Of a stretch of 64,000 nt of DNA, positions 62,880 through 64,000 are shown piece after piece (positions within the stretch are counted from its first letter, which is position 1; each line of letters opens with the position of its first letter). The position numbers were made by a program, and so were the translations under genes. Source of the DNA: Gonapodya sp. JEL0774 (lineage: Eukaryota; Monoblepharomycota; Monoblepharidomycetes; Monoblepharidales; Gonapodyaceae); NCBI GenBank assembly GCA_027604505.1, contig JADIIX010000021.1, forward strand, positions 141,893 to 205,892, read 5' to 3'. Below the pieces are notes generated by a model. That model was not told the origin of the DNA. It saw only the letters and a program-made list of their open reading frames with translations, and did no database searches.

Positions 62880-63164
62880 CTATTCTTCGACGAATGACAC
62901 TTCCCCAGATGCTCCGCTCCCTACCGTGTGAAGACTCACCAAGGCAGTTATAGAGCCACCAGCTAGCAACAACCCCAGGCCCGTAAGGACAGATTGTTGC
63001 GCGAATCCAAAAAGAAAGCCAAGTACTCCGCTTGCAACGAGCAAGTAGTGAGCGAAGTTCTCCGCCAGTCGCTGCCCTTCGAGATCCTTTTTGGTTAACA
63101 ACAGGGGGATATTGGAAGTCTTGGCAAAATTCAATGGCCTGAATTGATGATGGCTCACAATCAT
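62880..63164 (-). CDS. Signal peptidase complex subunit SPC12-like
   Basis: A small protein with DLEGQRLAENF, two hydrophobic helices separated by the family motif GFAQQS (seen in yeast Spc1), and a short acidic tail. SPC12/SPCS1 is a non-catalytic ER-membrane subunit of signal peptidase. Without splicing the frame starts at 63164 with an extra 26 basic/hydrophobic residues. An alternative 72-nt intron (gtgagc to aaaag) would join ATG-ATT directly to GAT-CTC and give MIDLEGQRLAENF, much closer to known family starts; that version is preferred but unproven. Confidence 0.75.
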   Translation of the reverse strand: MIVSHHQFRPLNFAKTSNIPLLLTKKDLEGQRLAENFAHYLLVASGVLGFLFGFAQQSVLTGLGLLLAGGSITALVSLHTVGSGASGEVSFVEE

Positions 63165-63425
63165 CTAGGAAATTGCCCTGATGGAATTTGAAGTTGAATG
63201 AAACAGTATGAAACGCACTGCCATCACCGATTGGTTGTGCATCAGATTCCAGCCCATTAAACTTCTAATATGTCAGTGACAGCAGACAAAGAGGATTTAG
63301 AGACAATTGGTGTGTCCCGATGTCTTCATCTTCCATGAAATTGCCGGGGATTTGCACTGATGAGGCTGCTTCAAGGTTCGCTGTCGGACAGCTCAAAAGC
63401 GCAATCCTTTGTCTTGCCTCTGACC

Positions 63426-63931
63426 ATGGCAGATGAACATAAAATACACGATCGTTTTACTGCATACTCGAGGGCAATGTGCCAAAAGGAGATTTCTGGT
63501 CAGTGTCGGTTTTCCTGTGGTTCTGCTCAAGCACATGAACGTGGGTCGGTGGAACTGCCATTGGCATGAAATTGCTCCTGTGTAATAGAATTCGCTAAGT
63601 GTTCCTCAACACGAACTTGGTCGGTAATGTGGGCCTGCCGGAGTGAGCGGAATCAGATGATGGATTGCGTCAGAGAACAGTAAGTCTCGGAACCGTCTCG
63701 CATTCTTTTCTGGCCTTTTCCTTACTTCTTGTGTTGGTTTACCTGGGATAACGTGATTGTGGTTATTTCTGAAGTGGTACGGCTGAGGTGAAGCTCCGAA
63801 TTCGAAGAGAGTACATTGAAGACCGAAATGCTCGCTATGCACAGTTTTTGGAGGAGCAAAGCATGCTCACGCCAGCGCAACAGGAGGAAGCAAAGAAAAG
63901 CTGGAACCCTTTGGGTCAAAAACAATCATAG
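63426..63931 (+). CDS. CMC1: CMC1-like twin-CX9C mitochondrial protein
   Basis: Three exons (63426-63498, 63589-63679, 63775-63931) give 106 residues. Splicing creates two CX9C pairs, CQKEISEFAKC and CRSERNQMMDC, the helix-turn-helix disulphide fold imported by Mia40 into the intermembrane space. The following EVKLRIRREYIEDRNAR region and overall length match Cmc1, which helps mature cytochrome c oxidase subunit Cox1. Related COA4/CMC2 proteins differ in spacing and tail. All three junctions are in phase. Confidence 0.82.
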
Positions 63932-64000
63932 GGACCTGCAGTGTTTGCAACCATCTTTGCGTTCGTGCTCCTCTTTGTGAGCCAATTCTTCCCCCCCCCC
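63932..64000. other. Window edge with C homopolymer
   Basis: After the CMC1 stop, the same frame continues as a hydrophobic stretch (PAVFATIFAFVLLFVSQFF) into a run of ten C residues at the window end, possibly an edge or assembly artefact. Nothing can be called. Confidence 0.3.

Overview
The window is nuclear DNA of an early-diverging, probably zoosporic (chytrid-like) fungus. Genes are short and close together and are cut by many small GT-AG introns, mostly 55-100 nt. The standard genetic code is used, base composition is moderate to high GC, and fungal orthologues such as a PAS kinase and Ilv1 sit beside genes rarely kept in yeasts (MCFD2-like, OSTF1-like and a hybrid-cluster protein). The lineage is an inference from gene content and intron density. 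Exon models were made by hand from splice signals, reading phase and family conservation.

Layout. 1-3.2 kb: a low-complexity Pro/Ser/Thr protein on the minus strand. 3.2-5.1 kb: a foldback element with two arms of about 620 bp and tandem repeats between them. 5.4-6.3 kb: a multipass membrane protein. 7.4-13.4 kb: the most striking locus, a 23-exon gene encoding one polypeptide with a possible mitochondrial presequence, a complete flavodoxin/FAD/NADPH diflavin reductase and a class I hybrid-cluster protein (Hcp). 14.9-19.4 kb: PAS kinase. 20.1-23.7 kb: threonine deaminase ILV1, with a 7-nt microexon. 23.9-25.9 kb: an SH3-ankyrin OSTF1-like protein and an MCFD2-like EF-hand cargo-receptor subunit. 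26-31 kb: a sterol-desaturase-type hydroxylase and COG5. 31.4-32.9 kb: an ELO fatty-acid elongase. 32.9-39.1 kb: RIC1. 39.6-40.9 kb: eIF1/SUI1. 42-43.8 kb: a TatD-family hydrolase. 44.2-46.4 kb: HMCES. 46.9-55.3 kb: two related SH3 proteins flanking a TFIIIC6-like gene and a membrane protein. 56-57.8 kb: BFR2/AATF. 58.1-62.4 kb: AP-1 gamma-adaptin. 62.9-63.9 kb: SPC12 signal peptidase subunit and a CMC1-like twin-CX9C protein.

No operon-like logic is expected or seen. Many genes are secretory-pathway housekeeping (COG5, RIC1, AP-1 gamma, MCFD2, SPC12, ELO), which looks like coincidence. The Hcp fusion is the best candidate for an undescribed system. It would be a self-sufficient NADPH-driven nitric oxide or hydroxylamine reductase, passing electrons NADPH to FAD to FMN to Fe-S within one chain, much as P450-BM3 does for P450 chemistry. 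Other unusual features are the foldback element, a dispersed repeat found behind two genes, the paralogous SH3 module and several odd splice sites.
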